Shown here one piece after another: positions 46,181-59,984 of a stretch of DNA of 64,000 nt. Position 1 is the first letter of the stretch. Each line of letters starts with the position of its first letter. The notes beneath the pieces were generated by a model, which saw only the letters and a list, made by a program, of their open reading frames with translations, did not search any database and was not told the origin of the DNA. Position numbers and translations under genes: made by a program. This DNA comes from Vitis vinifera. Its lineage: Eukaryota > Streptophyta > Magnoliopsida > Vitales > Vitaceae. Where the stretch lies: contig NC_081819.1 in the NCBI RefSeq assembly GCF_030704535.1, forward strand, positions 22,912,001 through 22,976,000. Direction: 5' to 3'.

Positions 46181-47276
46181 TGATCTTACCCACGATGGAG
46201 AAGATGATACACAAGAATTTAGAGGAGAACACGAGTATAAAAAATATATTAAAAGTTAAAATAAACAAAAGTAAATAAAAATAAAAATATACAACTAATC
46301 ATATTAATTAATTTTGGTTTTTCTATAGTAAATTATTTTATTGATTTCCTTTTTCTCTCTAGGATGTTTTGCTTTCTTAATCTTCTTGCTTTTATTTTTA
46401 TTAGTTGTCATAATGAGAAGATCTTGCAGACCCACTATTTGAGTTTTACTTTTAATAAATTTTAATATTTTTTATTAAGAATTGTTCATTTCAACATATT
46501 GAAGGAACAATTCTTGATAATAAAAATTTTAAAAAGAAAAGTTATTTTACAAAAAGAAAAAAAAAAAAAAAATTGTGGAGGATGTAAAATGTAAATTATT
46601 TGGAAAGAGGATACAGATGAAATAGATATTTCAAAATAAAAAGGTGGATAAATATTTAAAGTAATATATCTAAATCATATTGGACAATGATTTATTTTCT
46701 CGATGAATTTGAATATACCAAATAAAAGAAATATCAAATATAGATAACTAATATAAAAAAATAAAAAAATATACTAAAGTATTTATGTATTGAAAAATTG
46801 GAAAATGTATCATACTGAAATATCATGAAGGGTGGTCAAAGTTGGATTTGATTTGATTTTTAATTCTACTTCTAATCAAACCAAATCAATGGATTAAGAA
46901 AATATAATTAATCAAAATAAAAAAAATTGGTATGAATTAATTGGCAAATTAGTTTGGCCCCTAACATTTTTTTTTTCTAATATCGAGCTTTCTAATTTTC
47001 CATTTAAATAATTTTGAATGTTCAATAAATATAGCTTTTTAAGCTCTAAATCATAAACTTTTTAAAATTTATCCTTTAAATCGTTTCAAAGTTTTACATT
47101 TAATTTTCCTTCTTCATCCTAAGTTTTCTTTTTTCTTTTTTCTTTTTCTACTTTTCATATATTCAAGTGAAATTAATCAAGATTATTCGATACCATATTG
47201 TAAAATTCTATTTGATACAAAATAAAAAATAAAAAAATTGTCTATGTCATCCAAAGAGATAGAAGATTTAGGTCAT
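46181..47276. other. AT-rich spacer between copy 5 and the transposon nest
   Basis: No gene, RNA or element end is supported; long A and T tracts are present. Confidence 0.5.
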
Positions 47277-49278
47277 TGTAGACCCTAAAATTTGTCCCGA
47301 TTTTTATTTTTACATTAATTTTAAACCTAATTTTGTCCTCAGATTTTAAATCCCGATTAAATGTAATATTTTTTGTCCACTCATCCTTTAATTCTTAGTT
47401 TTTATTATTATTTTGTATATTATATCATTTTATTTTATTATTATTATTATATTTATTTTATTTTCTCTCTCCTCTCTCTTTCTTTTTCTCCTTCACCTAC
47501 CTACCCCACACACACTCTCTCTGCTCCCATACCCCTAATCCCACTCCCATACCCCTAGCTAGTTTTTTTTTCTTTATTTTATTATTCTTCTTCCCTCCAA
47601 TTTATTTTTTTTTTCTTCCGTGGATTCTTCTTCAATTTTTTTTTTTTTTTTGGGAATTTATGTAACCATACACCAAGGGGCAAAATTTTACCTTTTGGAA
47701 ACTTTACTTTTTTACTTTTCAAATTTAGTGGATTTTGTGGAAAATAAACAACCTTTCATACACTGTAATAGTGATGTTGAGATCCTTCCAAAAATACCCT
47801 CCTATAGTTTGACATCTCTTTTAGTTGAATAAGTTGTTTGTTGTCCACTTAAGCCAATGACATGGCGCAGTTACATGTCATCGGCTAGCTAGACACTCCA
47901 CATGGATTGATGTTTTAAAAAATATTTACCCCTAAATGTCTTTTTCTTTCTTCAACCAAACCCTAACACCAAAAACTCATGTTCTTTCTTGTTCGTTCAC
48001 AAGCACAACCCATCACAAGGCGAAATGATCCATAAAAAATCTGGTAGGTTCTCAAATCGCGATAACCCATCAACCCCAAACGAACCTCCAAAATTGATCT
48101 CTTATTTTGTTTCTCCTCTATCACCATAAGGAAGACGACATCTTCATTTTCTCACCAAACATCAATCTGAAAACAAAAGTCCAAGTGTGAACCCCTTAAC
48201 AAAGGCCAGGTAGACAAAAAAACCCGTTTCTTTCTTCTTATTTCAGGAGTGACAATTATTTTTCTCCTGGTTGTACTTCCTATTTTGCTTTTACATTGAA
48301 AAAGGAGAAAGAAAGCAATTGAGAGAACGAGATAACGAAGAATAAAAATATTGTAGTTGCATTTAAATTTTAAAGCAAGGGTTTTTCCAGGTGATATATA
48401 TATGTTATTAAATTTTGTAATAACTTTATATTTTGATTTGTCATTTTGATTCTTTGAGATTTGAATAATGTCATAGTTATGTGATTTGTGTAATTTTGTG
48501 ATTTAAACTTGATTACATTGCATATTTCTACATGTTCAATGTCCATTAATATTGTATCTAAATTTAAATTTAAATTTATTTAGGGTTTATTCGAAATGAA
48601 ATATGGCTTAAAATTTGATAAATGATGGGAAAATGAGATGGTGGTAAGCTATATTGATTTTGTTTTATTTTCTGAATTGTTGTGTTTGTGTTGTATGTGG
48701 TTGTTGGGAAGAATACGGAAAAGAGAAGAAAAATATGACTATTGCATGTGAAGGGAATACAATTTTTAGGAATGTTCAAACAATTTGTTGTTTAATGTTG
48801 TTTATATGGGATTCGAGATGTTTTGTTGTTTAATGTTGTTTATATGGGATTCCAAAATGAGTAATTTGAGTGATTTTTTATAGTTGTTAATTGGTGAATT
48901 TAATGCATGGGAAAAGAATTCATGTTTAGTCATGAGTAGATGAGTATAAATTTTAAAAATGATTGGGATTAAAGTTTGAATAAATTTCTTAATAAAAGTT
49001 TTGAATTTGTAATGAATAAGGGTTAAATTGAAGAAGAAAATAAAACAAATTTAGTAAAGCGGGCATGAATTTATGTGGGAATTAGGGAAAATAGTAGTGA
49101 AGCCTTAGGTTCAAAATTGATGGTCACAACCACAAATATGAAATTTGTTTTGTTTATGTGTGTAGTGGTCATAGTAAGGGTCTACCCTTGGATGAAGGGG
49201 TTGGCCGTAATTCAGTTAATGATATTTGGATGAAATTATTGTTTTCGTAAGAGGTTGCAGTAAGTGAATTAAAGGATA

Positions 49279-49545
49279 ACCCATTTGTTTGGAGATAGGC
49301 CCTTAGTTGTAAACATTGTTGTGGTTTAATCTGGACAGTGGGCAAAATAAAGGCTGACCTATTTGTTTGGAGGTCGACCCTTGGTTGTAAACATTGTTGT
49401 GGTTCAATCTGGGTAGTGGGCAAAATAAAAGTTGACCCGTGTTTTTGGAGGTCGGCCGTTGATTGTAAACATTGTTGTGGTTTAATCTGGGCAGTGGGAA
49501 AAATAAGGGTCGACCCATTGTTTGAGGGGGTGGCCCAAAGAGAGT
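49279..49545 (+). repeat. 78-bp tandem repeat in the left part of the MULE
   Basis: Units start at 49279, 49357, 49435 and 49513 (the last partial). All share GTAAACATTGTTGTGGTT and a CAGTGGGCAAAATAA-like tail. The period is exactly 78 bp over three full units. No coding role is apparent. Confidence 0.85.
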
Positions 49546-49922
49546 GACATTAGCACAATTTGGCTTGAAGAGTTACCAAAACAATGGTTAGCCCATGAAT
49601 TGAGAGGTTCACTCCCTAACTTATATAACATAGCAAATTACTACGAAGTAAAATAGAATAATTGCATTGCTTAATGTTAAGTATACACTATGCATGTCTA
49701 TATTTACACCATTAATTGTAGACTATGAAATGTAAATGAAGCTCGTTTGTAAAGTTTCAAAGATAAACGATGTATTAATATATAATGGTCATAGGTGTGA
49801 TAATTAGTTTTGTTATAAGTAAGTTGGTTTATGCAGTGTTATTAAGAAATTAGTTAATTGTTTCAGCTTGACTAAAGGTTCATGCTTCTAAATAGGGGTT
49901 GCACATGATTGAGTAGCATTTA

Positions 49923-52900
49923 AATGGATCAAAGTAATACAATTTATTGTTATCTGCACATTGGAGGAGAGCTAGTAAGGGATGAACATGACAATGTGGA
50001 ATATATGGGTGGGAGACGAGAGGGTCTAAGTTTAGAATGATCAATGACATATAATGATTTTGTTTCAAGGATTTGTGGGAAAATGAACATCAATATAGTG
50101 GGACCAACATTTTCATATACTCTCCCGTTTGATTTATATGCACTTTGTTAACCCAAGGGTTCTCCTAATCGGGTTTTGATGATAACAAACCATGGTTAAG
50201 TAACTAATTGGTTTAATGTTTAAGAATCTCAAGTATAAACTCGAAAATTCATTAAAGGACCAAATGGATACAAGATCGAGACGCTTGGAAGACTTGAGAT
50301 CATAGGAAATGAATGTAAGATGATAGCATGAGTGCACTTAGGATGTTCATACCTTTTTATACATCTTAGAAAACTCGGTTTATTCTTTAAAACTTGATTT
50401 TCTTTAAAACCCGAGTTTTATCAAACATACCTTAGGCAAATTGATTCAAAAGTGGCATATTAACTCACCTAAAGACCTTGCCTAAGTATTGGAAAAGAAA
50501 GAAATAAAAAAGGATAGGTTTTCGGGGCCAAAAGGCTCAACCGGTTGAGGCTAAGGCCAACCGGTCAACCGGTTGAGTAACCGGTCGACCGGCTGAGGTC
50601 GTCCGATTGAGGACCGGTCGAGGAAGGTTAAAAACCTTATCTCTCTCCCAGTAGCCTTTTCTTCCCGGTCGAGGTCCGGTCGAGGCAACGGTAACCTGTC
50701 ATACATTAAATGCTCCAACAGCTAGTGAATCGGTTGACCCCTAGCTCGACCGGACGAGGTTGTCTTTTGCTGTTTTTGAATGCAATTGTTCTCTTAGTCA
50801 TAAATGAAGTGGAGCTCTCAATTTATAGGTTTCTAAGCTCGGGAGTCAAAAACAGCAAAAGGCAACCTCGTCCGGTCGAGGTCTGGTCGAGACAACGGTA
50901 ACCTGTCATACATTAAATGCTCCAACAGCCAGTGAACCGGTCGACCCCTAGCTCGACTGGACGAGGTTGCCTTTTGCTGTTTTTGACTCCCGAGCTTAGA
51001 AACCTATAAATTGAGAGCTCCACTTCATTTATGACTAAGAGAACAATTGCATTCAAAGCCTACCTATCTGTTCTTGATCAAAAAGCTCTCATTTCTTTCT
51101 TAGTGCATTAAAACCATCACTTGCATATTCTTAGTGCACTCTTGTAAATCATCCTAGCTTTCTCTTGTACTTGAGTCATCCTTAAACTAGGTTGAGAGTT
51201 TCATCTTTGTGTAAACTGAGTGTGAAAGCCTTCAAGTGGTTCAAATCTTGAAGAGATTGTGTAAGAGCCCATTGGAGCCGGAATCCAAGTGTAAGAAGAT
51301 TGAAAGCTTGATTGAAGCTCAAGATTAGTGGAACCCTCACTCGGTTAGGAGATTGAGGAGAGTGGACGTAGGTAAGGAAGTTCCGAACCACTATAAACCC
51401 GAGTTTGAGTTCTCTAACTTTATCTCTTTCCTTTATTTATTTTGTGCATATATTATTCTGTGGAAAAAGATTTTGAAAAACTCAATTCACCCCCCCTTTT
51501 GGGTATTTTCCTTAATTATTCATAGCCTTTGTTTTATCACACTTCAACCATTGAAAAATGATGAAGACTTGAGAAACATGTTTCAATTTAGTGATCGATG
51601 TGCATGTGTATATATATGTTTAGCATCAACAGTTGAAGACGATGAAATGATTGAGAATGGAGGACAAAGGTAAGTTATATCAAAAAAATATATAATCTTA
51701 AATGATTCCATGTATTTATTTATTTTGCAATATTTATGTTTATTCATTAGATGTTATAATGCAGCTTGAACGAAACAAACGTATGGTCTAACTCATCGGT
51801 CCCATATTCAACAAGAGATGTTGATATTAGAATGCAATCACGAGGATTTCATCAAAGATGTGCTGAATCACATATTGGTCCACTAGAGTCAAGTCGTTTT
51901 GAGAGTGCAATATTGGGTAGTGGGCATACCTTCTCAATTGGAAATGAATTTCAGGATGCAATATATCTCATGTCAGTAGAAGGCCATTTTAGATATAAGT
52001 TTAAGAGAAATTGTCTTAAGCATATGACTGCAATATGTGTTGTTGAAGGATGTCATTGGAAAGTAACTGCTCATGTTGTTGGGAGAACAAAAATAGTTCA
52101 AGTGTATACATTTAGAAATGAACATAACCACTCTTTAGAAGATGTGTCAATTTTCGAACCAGCAATTCGTTGTAATTGAGCCACAACTATGATTGATGAT
52201 GTTATTCATTCAAATTCAGATTACTTACCCTGTCAAATATGTAAAGACTTTCGTCAACAATACGGAATGCAATTGAATTATTGTCAAGCATGGAACTTGA
52301 AAGAGAAGGCTAAAGAACGAATTCATGGTGTGCCGCAATGTTCATATAAGTTGTTACCTTGGTTGTGTACAAGGCTTATTGAAACAAATCCAGGGACGAT
52401 TGTTGAATATAGATGTTCGGATGATGGTCATTTTATGCAATTGTTTGTAGCCCTTTCAGTGTCAATACATGGGTTTCAAATGGGATGTTGGCCTATTATA
52501 TCAATAGATTCATCCCACATGAGTGGGCCATACAAGGGTGCTTTATTTTCAGCTTCTTCCTATGATGCTGACAATGGCATGTTTCCACTTGCTTATGACT
52601 TATTTAGCTCTAAGAATTACGAGGATTGGCTTTGGTTCTTAGAGAAATTAAAGATGGTCATAGGTGAAAGAGATGTTATAATAATATTTGATAGGCACCA
52701 AGGGATTATTCATAGTGTTTCAGAGGTATTTGGTAGTGAAAACCATGCACATTGCTATCGTCACATTAAAGAAAACTTCAGTAGCTTTCTAACAAAGCTG
52801 AACACTAAAGGGAGGAAAGTAAAGGAAAATGCTTTGCAAATGCTTGATTCTATCGCCTATGCTAGGTTAGATTGTGATTATGAGGTTGCAATGGATACTT

Positions 52901-53652
52901 TAAGGACATTTAATCATGATTTGGCGAAGTGGGTTAAAGAAAATAACCCTCAACATTGGGCAATCTCTAAATTTAAGAAGATGCGTTGGGATAAGATGAC
53001 AAGTAATTTGGCCGAGTCTTTCAATTCTTGGTTAAGACATGAACAACACCATAACATTTGTGTTTTCTTCATCGAGCATATGGATAAGTTAGGATCTCTT
53101 TTAGTCGAGCATAAAAATGGACTTGTAAAATGGAATGGGTGTATTGGTCCTAAAATAGAAGAAAAGATTGCATTGAACATTGGAAAAAGTGAAAATTATA
53201 TCACTTATTTACACTTGGGTAGTTCGATGAAAGAATCCAATGGAAAAGCATTCCTGGAAGTGGACTTAATGGAGCGAACTTGCACATGTAAAGCATGGCA
53301 AATGTTTGGAATCCAATGTGATCATGCTTGTGTAGTTATACGGTGAATGGGGTTTGATGTATCTGATTATGTTGATGACTGGTATAAGTACAATTTGCAA
53401 GAGAAGATATACTCTGGAAGCATGCGTACTTTGGTAACGTATGACATGCCAATGATTGATAAAGATGGAACCGTTCGTGATGCCTTGGGTCATACTTATC
53501 CCTTTCTTAATCCTCCAACCACAAAGCGACCTCTTGGAAGACCTAGGAAATGTCGAATCGAGTCTTAATTCATGTAAAAAAAAACGGTTCATTGTTCTCG
53601 TTGTAATTAGCCTGGGCATAATCGTGCGACATGTAACAACCCATTGCTGTAA
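49923..53652 (+). pseudogene. MuDR-type MULE transposase, interrupted
   Basis: The first exon begins at ATG 49923 (MDQSNTIYCY, then YMGGRREGLSLE) and runs up to the nested LTR at 50146; coding sequence resumes after 51544 (LKNDEDLRNMF) and ends at a donor at 51671. An intron 51672-51763 precedes the main exon. That exon shows the MuDR N-terminal domain (51766-52170), the MULE DDE domain with IISIDSSHMSGPYKG and VIIIFDRHQG, and a SWIM zinc finger (CTCKAWQMFGIQCDHA). An AT-hook-like KRPLGRPRK and a CCHC knuckle (CSRCN..GHNRATC) follow. The frame is otherwise continuous, but in-frame stops occur at 50038, 52177, 53344, 53566, 53575 and about 53614. The first four alone make it non-functional; several fit C-to-T change of CGA/TGG codons, as expected of methylated transposon DNA. 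Confidence 0.88.
50146..51539 (+). mobile_element. Solo LTR, probably Ty1/copia (Maximus/SIRE-like), nested in the MULE
   Basis: It starts TGTTAACC and ends TTTATCA, with an exact 5-bp target duplication CACTT at 50141-50145 and 51540-51544. The interior carries CCGGTCGACC-type repeats near 50520-50960 and, toward the end, the AAGTGGTTCAAATCTTGAAG...AACCACTATAAACC blocks that I associate with long copia LTRs. A large internal inverted repeat lies at about 50740-51060. No coding region is present. The intact duplication makes it the youngest of the three nested insertions. It interrupts the first exon of the MULE transposase. Family assignment is tentative. Confidence 0.8.
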
Positions 53653-55420
53653 GTTTTTTTTTATTAAACTTCATAATGTAAGATCGACTTTATATTTGTA
53701 TGAAATAGTTTGGTAATCTTCGTTGTTGTTTCCTTGATTATAAGCAATGAGTAATTTATTGGATTTGAAGTGTTTGGTGTACATATATTGTGATTGTATG
53801 TTGTTCTTCAATATTATGGGATATGTTACATGATAATGTAATTGTAATAGCAAAATATGTACCTTGGTCATGATTGTTCAAAGATGGCATTAAAGTGACA
53901 TAGATTCACATGGCGTCCTTAGCAAAAAAAAAAAAAGATTGTTAACTAGTGGGCATAATCGTGGTCAACCTTTACATGTAGGGGTTATCGCTTTTTGGCT
54001 GATGACCCTTAAGCATATTATTTAGTTTTGTGTGAAATGGGCAGTAGCCAAAATAAGGTTGTGCCTGTTAGATCATAGGCAACCCTATCGTTTTTCTTCT
54101 TTAAAATTGGTTTCGTGTTATGTGAGGTGTCTGTAAAAGGGAGGTTAAACCATTAACACCATGGGAAGGCATTCGAACATTAGTTTAATATGTTATGTGC
54201 AGAAGACAATCTAGGGGTGCACCTTCCATTTGAAAGGCATGCCTATGTGTTAATGATATTATATAACTATGCTACATGCAGAAGGCAAAACAGGGGTGCA
54301 CCCTTGGTTGCATAAGTATGCCCATGGGTATGATAACTTTATTTGGAAATTCTATATGAAGTATGCAAAGTAGGGGCACACCCTTGATTTTAGGGGCATG
54401 CCTATTGCTAAAACCATTATATTGGTAGGCTATGTGCAGTAGTCAACCTAAGAGCAAAACCTTGATGGAAGACGCATGAATGTGGGTGAAAAACTTCTTT
54501 TTGTTAAGCTACTTGTAGTAGGAAAAAGAAAGACATGACTCTCTGTCAGAGGCATGCCTTTAGGATGACTAAAGTTGAGGTGTGGGTTGGGCAGTAAGGC
54601 AAATGGAGGCATACTGATAGCTTGAAAGGTTGGCCCTTGATGTTCATATAAAATAAACGCTGGAAATGATTCCTTGTTGATTCAAAATCATAGATTTTTT
54701 CTAAATATTTATCATTTAAAAAAAAATTAATTGTTCAATTTTTAATTTATTTTTTATTTCAAATTTATATTATCATTTTATTTTATATTACTTTATTTTT
54801 TTAACTACTTTTTTTATTTAGCTCATTAGTAATTTTTTTTATTTATCCGTTTACTTTTATTTAATTTCAAAATTTTGTATTTTTAAATATTACAAAAATA
54901 GTTATACTCAGAATTTGCTACAATATAAAAAAAATGATGAAGTCCTAATATTTTATAACTTAAAATTAATTTGATTAGATAAATGATTAATAATTTTAAT
55001 TATTTAAATAAATTAATGTTAATAGAAAAATTGTCACCACATGTTTGTAATAAATTTTTAGAAATCATATCTCAAATCAAATATTTGATATAAATCAATT
55101 TAGTTTTTATTTAAAATGTAATAAAATATGTTTTAATAAAAGTATTTTTTTAATTTTAAAATAAATCACTTAAATATATTAAATGAATTTATGTTAATTT
55201 TTTGATAAAAATTATCTTTAATCATACTTATATCAATTACATTTAAAAAGCATCTTTAATATATACACATAGATATATATATATATATATATTACAAATT
55301 TTGCGAAGGATGTACAAATGTATCGACAGAACATGGAAATCACCTACATAATGCCTTTTCATTAGTTAAAATGATCAATGGAAAGATGAAGGTATTTTTT
55401 CTTATTTATCATAAACCTTA
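53653..55420. repeat. MULE interior with degenerate tandem repeats
   Basis: Between about 53930 and 54640 there are roughly seven diverged units of about 85-95 bp with the common theme AGGGGTGCACCCTTG...GGCATGCC. They echo the style of the 78-bp array at 49279. From 54650 to 55420 the sequence is AT-rich with an (AT)n at about 55275-55291. No gene is seen. Confidence 0.65.
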
Positions 55421-57305
55421 CCGGAATATCAATGAAGCTCTCCCCTACTAAGCATTGAAGTTGTTCCCGTGTCACGCCATAGCCACCATATGCACAAAGC
55501 ATCTCACTATTAATCACATGAAACATAAGACGTGAGTAATTTTTTTTGTTTTTCTAGACAAATCCATAATCATAGTCTTTTAAGAACAATACTTGCTAAA
55601 CGTGTGATTTGGGACTAACCTAGGATCTTATGACTCGTCAAACACATAGTCGACAACATGTGTCTCTTCCTCCGTCAACCTTTTGTATTTTGATACACAT
55701 AATTGTACAAAAGGTGACTTGCACGCAGCTGCTCGTTGCCTATGACGACGTACTTTAATTTTTATTCTTCGTGGTCATATTTCTTTTGAGGCTTGTGGTG
55801 CTACATCCGTATTGTTGTCCATGCAAGATTGCACTAACACCAACATATTGTGTGGCCCAGGGTGAAGGGGATCCTTGTTTGCAAAGAACACACCATCTTT
55901 TACGTTGTGTCTTTTTGACACCCTTTCATTTGTACATCCAAGGTCATCTTCAGAAGATCTTCTTTGACCACCAGAATTAACAGGTGAATGATGTGGATTA
56001 TTTGTATAAAATGGTGCACCACTTTCATTAACATGTTCATGATAATTTGACGATTGGCCTTCATCTGTGCGATAGTGTGAAGAGGTGAAACGAGTCCTCA
56101 ACACTTTCACGTCACAGTTGTATGATGCAATAAGACTATTAAGATGACTTTGTGCATTGGTGATTTGACGTTGTGTTGCCTCCATGCGAGCATAAATAAC
56201 CTAAGTCAAACATAATAAAGGAACATTAAATGACATATATTTAAAATAAGCCTTAATATAAGTTACTATTCATAGTCATTAGGTATGAAGGATTGCATCA
56301 AAGTCTTCATTCTCATCTGGGTCAACTAGGTCATCAACTGTAGGAGCCTTATTTTTTTCTGTTTCATCTTGCTCCGCCGATGTGCTAACCAACTATCATT
56401 GCAAAACATGTAAATTGTCATCCCAATAATCTAATTACAATGGTAATCAACTATCTTAATATAACTAAAAGCTAATTATACCTCAACTTTGCCAAATCCT
56501 CCAAGCATTTCCAACTCCAACTTGATGCGTTGCTTGACCAAAAAATCATTCCATGCAGCAATGCGAGGAGTGGTAAGTTCCACATACATGGCTGGAAAAT
56601 TATATATTGAAAAGTGGAATATAAGACATAATTAGTGGTAACATCATGGTCAACATAGTGTATAACCATTATTAAATATCTAATACATGAACATATACTT
56701 ATAAATAAGACAAAAAGTTACTTGTAGAAACATCAAACACCCTTTAATCCAAACACTTTCCTTCCTCCTATGTTCATGTATAGCTTGAATAAAAAATTCT
56801 AAGACATTCTCCCCAATTTATGTTCCCAAGTAACTGCTCTCGGGGTGTATACCATAATGAGTGTCTATCTTCCAAACGAGATGTGGGTGCCAATAAGGTT
56901 GCACAAACGAAAATCAAGAAGACCCGCTTAAATTCCTCCATATCATCGATGTCAACCATCATTGACTCTATATCTTGCAAACTCGGCATTTGACTAGCCT
57001 TAACACTTCCCTTCTCAACAATTAACTTTCTTCCACTATGTGGAATGCCCATCGTCATCCCAACATCATGACATGTCAAAGAGACCTTCTTATCCCCAAA
57101 TAACTCGAGTTGGGAATAAACAATGTTTGTGTTTTTTATCAACCAAAAACATAAATCTAAATTAACCTCCTTACAACCTAATTGCAATAGCCCACCAAAA
57201 CCAAGTTCTCTTATTACATCCTTCTTCACTTCTGAGAGCAAATGGATTCCAGAGAGGAATCTACGACCAGAACAACGACACCGTATGTTCATATTATCAC
57301 TGCAT
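55421..57305 (-). pseudogene. MULE-borne Ulp1-like gene (plant-mobile/DUF1985-like domain plus C48 peptidase-like part), broken
   Basis: Minus-strand exons can be followed: about 57305-56730 (RELGFGGLLQLGCKEVNLDLCFWLI, HDVGMTMGIP), about 56600-56482 (MYVELTTPRIAAWNDFLVKQ), about 56394-56285 (acidic, VDDLVDPDENEDFDAI), 56200-55625 (coiled-coil-like QRQITNAQSHLNS followed by a polar linker and YKRLTEEETHVVDYVF) and about 55510-55425 (SEMLCAYGGYGVTREQLQCL). The last resembles the start of Ulp1 C48 peptidase domains, but the His-Asp-Cys catalytic part is not found. A one-base frameshift lies near 56815, and other stops occur. Plant MULEs commonly carry Ulp1-like genes of this layout. Exon limits are approximate. 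Confidence 0.6.
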
Positions 57306-59984
57306 TAAACAACCATAATTCATTAATAAATTAATCAAATGTTAAAGACATGTGAACGTGAATATAGTGTTCCTATATACATTCATCATAATTATTACAC
57401 AAATATAACATATATTAACAAAGAAATGAGAAACATTTTGTTACATCATGTAAATGAAAATCATTGAGATCGGTTTCCCCTAGCCTTTCAATAATATGGT
57501 TATCAATAAGGGTGAAATTGTTATATATAGGGTCACCCACTATGATACCCACTGCCCAAAAAAAAAAAAGACAATGTGCATTTTAGTGGGTCAACCAATT
57601 AAACAAATGGTATGCCTCAAAGTTACATACTCATCTAATCAAATCAATATAGTTTAAGGAATAGTGGGATTTGATTCACTAATGAGAAAATATATGGTAA
57701 AAAGAATCCCAAATATTTTAAATTAGTATTATCTTCATCTATTTAAAAATAATTTGAAATACATGCACTGAGTTATCCAATTATTCCAAAAAATGTAATT
57801 TTATTTGTCTTGTTATTCAAATCAATTGACAACTACACTTCTCCATTTAATGTTTCCTTATTATTTTAGATTTTTTTTTGTTATTTTATTATTTTAGGTT
57901 TTTTTTCCTCTAGAAACAAACACCTTATAAGATTCTTATTTTAGTTTTCTAAAAGTTTAGGAAATATTGTCAAACAAATCATATTTAATCATAATTACCA
58001 ATTCAAAAAGTAATAAGATTGTTTATTAAATAATAAATAATAAACTTCATAATATATAATTATTTTAATATTATAACAAATTTATTATTGAAAAACTCTA
58101 ATAACAAATTTTATTCATTATTATATTAAACAATTATTAATATTATATAATAAATAGAAATTTATTATTGGTTTATTTATTATCAAGAATATGAATCTAT
58201 TTTTAACTTATTAATACTATAATAAATTCTGTTTTTTTTTTTCAAATTCTTACTTTATAATGTTTCTAGAGAAAAAAAAAATTCCCCAATGATAAAATAA
58301 TAAAGTAATAATAATAATAATAAAATGTCTAAAAAGAATATAAATATTTATACGAAGGATTCTAATTGTCAATGGATTAGGATGACATGACAAGTAAAGG
58401 GCTATTTTTGGGAATAATTAAATCATAAATTAAAAAGTGCATGCATTTTAAATTACTTTTAAATAAATGAAGATAATATTGGAATTTTCTTTGTCAACCA
58501 ATCAGTTTTGAGAAAAAAAGTTCTTGTAACAAATAAGCTCCAGAATTGAGGAGGTTAGTTTTTGTGTATATATATATATATATATATATAACAGTTCATG
58601 TAAATTTTGATTTTTTTGTAAATTAAAATATAACATTTTTTTACATTGATAAATAAAAGCCATATTGTTTTAAATGTTCAAAAAATTTCTACATTTGTAT
58701 TAAAAATATGTGGTAACAAAATTTTCTATTAACATTAATTTATTTAAATAATTAATATTATTAATAATTTATCTTATCAAATTAATTTTAATTTATAAAA
58801 TATTACTGATAAAAACTGAAATTTTGATTTAACCAAAATAAAGATGGATAATTAATAATTATTTATAATTAATAATTAATAATTTTGATTTATAATATTG
58901 TTCTTATGATTTGTTTCCTTTTTATTTCTCTACTAGATCTAAAAAACGAAACGGCCACCCGAGTATGGCATCAAGAAGCCCTTTTGCTGAATTTCCTCTC
59001 CAAGCGAGCATCATGCCCTATTTTCCTCTACCACTCTCAATCCTCGCAGGTACTAATCTAATCATGTTATTAATATTTCTTTTCAACCCCTGTTTGCTTC
59101 CCAAGAAAATCCATTCCCCATTCGATTTCCAGGAAAATTCATCCTCGTTTGATTTCCGAGAGAAATCCATGCAAACTCCCAAGGAAAAAAAAAAAAAAAT
59201 GCTTTTATTTTTGTTGTTCCCTGTGTTTTCTGGATCTGTTCTAGGGTTCTATTTGCTTTTGTGTCATTGGATTTAAATTTTACAAACCCTAAATCCACGA
59301 TTTTTGAGCCAGACTGAAAACCACAACTTTTGCCCGCAAATTCTGGATCTGTGTGCGAGCTAGACTGGTAAGTGGAGTACGGGTAATGAGGATACCTTTG
59401 CCAACCACTGAACCACACCTAAACTTCAAATACACTATTTCTTTAATTAATCAACTTTTCCTTTTATTTCCATCAAAGCCTTTTTTTAAGACTTACAACT
59501 TAAAGCCTAGAATTTTATTTTTATTTTTTGACAGTTACAAACTTACAACCTCACTAGTTTCAGTGAGATTTCCCGTATTTATTTATTTTTTCTGAAAAAT
59601 GGGTAAAAATACCCATTAATACCGAAATCTCGGCGATATTTTTAAAAAATTACCTAATTTTTTGTCAAAGATCTCAACAAGCAACAATAACAACCCAAAT
59701 TAACTCATAAATCCATTACATTCGTACCCGGGAAAGCTCCTCTCAGCTCGGACCACCTCTCTCTGTTTTCATTGCAAGCTCTCCTCACGAATTGTGGTTG
59801 TGAAAGAAAGTGAAAAAATATGGGTTTTTGGAGTTAGGGTTTGGTTCAAGAGAGAAAAAGGGATTTGGGGGGTTTGGTTCAAAGAGAGAATAAGGGATTT
59901 GGGGGGTTTGGTTCAAAGAGAGAAAAAGGGTTTTAGGGTTTTGATTCAACACAGAAGAAAGGATTTCGGGTAAATCTCACTATT
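57306..59984. other. Right interior of the MULE, no clear gene
   Basis: AT-rich, with (TA)n at 58566-58590. A short exon-like piece lies at 58963-59048 (ATGGCATCAAGAAGCCC..., followed by a GTACTAATC donor). Three near-identical 38-bp units (GGGTTTGGTTCAAAGAGAGA) occupy about 59838-59945. No complete coding gene can be supported. Confidence 0.5.
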
